A DNA stretch of 64,000 nt from Seminavis robusta. Its lineage: Eukaryota > Bacillariophyta > Bacillariophyceae > Naviculales > Naviculaceae. The notes beneath the pieces were generated by a model. That model had not been told where the DNA came from. It ran no database searches and saw only the letters and a list, made by a program, of their open reading frames with translations. Position 1 is the stretch's first letter; each line of letters opens with the position of its first letter. The position numbers were made by a program, and so were the translations under genes. Below are positions 61,730 to 64,000 of this stretch, piece after piece. The DNA is taken from contig CAICTM010000081.1 of the NCBI GenBank assembly GCA_903772945.1, positions 1-64,000 on the forward strand, written 5' to 3'.

Positions 61730-64000
61730 ATGGAGAAGTTAATTTTGGGATTGCTCCAGGAGCATCTGGGGAAGGTGAGTCAATGTTTTTATGATTTGGC
61801 GGGCTTGTGGCTTGTGGCTGGTTGCAGTTGGTTAGTTCTCTAACTAAACTGGGTTCATGGCTACCCTTTTTCATTCATTCATACTATTATCATTATCATT
61901 ATCAATTCCAGTACATTGTGGGCTTTCGCAAAGAAATGGTCAATGCCAGTGTTTTGAATGGCAAGGGAGAAATCAAAGACTTGTCTCTGAATTGTGCCGC
62001 CATCAATCAACAGCTATCCAGTGTCCTGCCCTTTATCGAACTTGATTCCATTCATATTTCCAAAGTCAGTTTCCAAGTCACGTCTTGGACCAATCTACGC
62101 AAATCACCCATCAAGGTAGATATTGAACACATTTCCGTCCACATGAGTGAACCACTCCATTACTTGATGATTCCAAACGCTAGTAACAATAACAAGAACA
62201 GCAAAAAACGACAACGAATACGGCACATGACGATATCGGAAATGGAACAGCATTTTGCCACTCTACAAGAAGAATGCAAACAAAACAAAACTCCCTTTGT
62301 CAATCCCAACAAACGCGGTGGCTACAATCTTGTGGATAGAATACTCGACAATCTCATGCTGGAAATCAAATCCATCTATGTCCAATTCCAAACCTGGGGG
62401 AAATTCAAAACGCGACGACCGGGGCCCTGGACACCCCCCTTGCTGCAATTCAAATTGACCAATCTGCGTTATGTCAGTGTCGACGAGTACGGTCAAGAGG
62501 GAACGCCCGATGAAGTCTGGGCCCACAACCACAAACCGGTACCACGAGGCCAAGAACGGACCCTGCTCATTTTTAAAAAGGTGTCCATGGAATACGATTT
62601 TGGCGTTCAGACGGCCACACAACAATTCTCACTTTTTACCGGACGAGGAGGTGTCCAACCGCCAGTGCCATCAGAGGATGACGACAAAGACAAGAAGAAA
62701 CGGGAACCCAGCAAACCAACCACGGCGGAATCTCCGACGGCCGCTGAAACGGTGGCGGCATTGGCCAATGCGACAGGACCAGTGTCGTTACCAGTACCCA
62801 ATGCTGCCGCTGCAGAGACCGTGGCAGCCTTGGCATCGACTGTAGCATTAGGAGAAGCAGATCAACAGAAAGAAGTGGAAACTGAAGCCACCTCACCAGA
62901 ATCTGATAAAACTGACTCGACAACCAAAGATCAACAAGAACCAAGCAATAGTCAAGACAAGGATGCGACTGCAGAAGAATCAGCTACAGGAGATTCGCCA
63001 ACATCTACAACCAAAGCAGAAGGAAAGAATGAAAGTGACCAAGAACCCAGTGACAAAAGAGAAGAGGCAACTCCGTCAACTACAAAAGGAAAAGACAATG
63101 GAGAAAAAAACGAAGCAGAAAAGGGCAAAACAGCCACAAAAGACGATGATGGTCACGATCACAACAACACCAACAACAACAAGGTGGTGGTGCACATGGC
63201 CATGAAACGGCGCGTCCGTGATGGAGCACTCTTGGCGGCTCAAGTAGATACAACTCTCTCCAATGTAGAAATGCTCATTCCAGCCGAAGTGGTCCCTCTC
63301 TTGATCCATGCTGCACTGGGAGTGCAATTCTGTTTAGCCAAGGATCGAGGATTCGAGGATCCCCTGCGGAGTGAAGATGATCATACAGATCACAATGATG
63401 CCAGTGCACGGAATTCGTCCGTGCGGAAGGGTGACAAGAAGAAGGACCAAAAAGAAGGACACGACGAGAACCCTGCTACAACCGAGAACGACAATGTTGA
63501 ACCAGCAAAGGAGGATGAACCGCAAGAAACGGGCGCCACAAGCGATGACAGCAAATTAGTCAACGGAGAAGGATCGGGGGGAAAAGTGGAGGGGGGTAGT
63601 ACGAAGAAGGAAAATGGACAAGAAGAGGGCGTAGAAAACGGAGAAGGGTCCGCGGCACCCACAGTGGCCACGAGTGCTTCTGACGCTCAGGTACCTCAAT
63701 CCAGCGATGACAGAGTTGTGACAGGAGGGGAAACCACCTCGAACGATGGCAGCGAAACAGGAGGCGCTTCTGTAGAAACATCGTCGGTCAAGATTGAAGA
63801 GCCACAACTGAAACTCCCAGATTCTGTCCTAGAGGTGCTGGAAAGTGGCGGTGCCGACAATGCAAGCATCACAGGGGACATCTTGGCCGCCCTGGACGAC
63901 ACATCCATAGTGGGTGACAACGATTCTTTTGATGGGAGCACCATTTCTCAACTTCAACCCGTCCAAGCAACGAAGAACTTTGCTAAGTCAATTTCGTCGC
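61730..64000 (+). CDS. chorein-domain lipid-transfer protein (BLTP3/UHRF1BP1-like), 5' part
   Basis: Exon 1, 61730-61774, encodes only 15 residues (MEKLILGLLQEHLGK). A GTGAGT-CAG intron of 137 nt leads to exon 2 at 61912, which is still open at the window end (711 residues seen). Residues 1-110 are a chorein N-terminal domain: YIVGFRKEMVNASVLNGKGEIKDLSLN, then ISKVSFQVTSWTNLRKSPIKVDIEHISVHM. The next block (GGYNLVDRILDNLMLEIKSIYVQFQTWGKF, then LLQFKLTNLRYVSVDEYG) fits BLTP3/UHRF1BP1 better than VPS13 or ATG2. Two long acidic, Ser/Thr-rich insertions (about 250-430 and 490-640) flank a short conserved piece (RDGALLAAQVDTTLSNVEML). Such proteins form lipid-conducting rods at organelle contacts. 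Partial because of the window edge. Confidence 0.85.

Overview
The window looks like nuclear DNA of a diatom, most likely a pennate species. Genes are short and mostly have zero to three small GT-AG introns of about 75-190 bp. A predicted plastid protein carries the stramenopile ASAFAP transit motif, and a cryptochrome/photolyase gene encodes a similar leader. There is a Crypton-type tyrosine recombinase with a GCR1_C-like C-terminus. Intergenic DNA is full of short CTAG- and ACCGGT-rich palindromes. Naming the organism more exactly (Seminavis-like?) is inference.

Layout, left to right. 1-13.9 kb: a worn ankyrin-repeat fragment; a MED15-like KIX Mediator subunit (+); a four-exon RAB3GAP1 homologue (-); 3.7 kb with duplications and two unknown ORFs; and a Popeye-like membrane protein with a cyclic-nucleotide-binding-like fold (+). 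14.5-27 kb: a protein kinase (-), an ankyrin pseudogene, a seven-exon Cys-rich cell-surface glycoprotein (-), a tRNA 2-thiouridylase (MnmA/TRMU, +), a photolyase/cryptochrome (-) and an intact ankyrin protein (+). 27.7-42.7 kb: a 2290-residue low-complexity protein (-), the RNA helicase DDX47/Rrp3 (+), a plastid-targeted membrane protein (-), a cyclin K/T-like protein (+) and a glycosyltransferase-like type II membrane protein (+).

43-52 kb is the accessory part: an LRAT-like pseudogene, a whole-looking Crypton, an unrecognised 226-residue ORF and a large DDE-type transposase-like gene with a zinc ribbon. 52.6-64 kb: a gamma-glutamylcyclotransferase-like enzyme, an unknown disordered protein, 3.5 kb of repeat-rich DNA without a clear gene, another ankyrin gene, a methyltransferase broken by two frameshifts, and the 5' end of a chorein-domain lipid-transfer protein (BLTP3/UHRF1BP1-like) that runs off the end.

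The genes are unrelated housekeeping and lineage-specific genes packed on both strands, so there is no operon logic. The points most worth following are the Crypton plus DDE-element pair; a surface-glycoprotein intron with 7-bp repeats at its ends that cannot be joined in frame by GT-AG rules; a 126-nt intron with no stop codon in RAB3GAP1; and the local set of four ankyrin paralogues in different stages of decay. All splice sites were read by eye from the sequence and are unverified.
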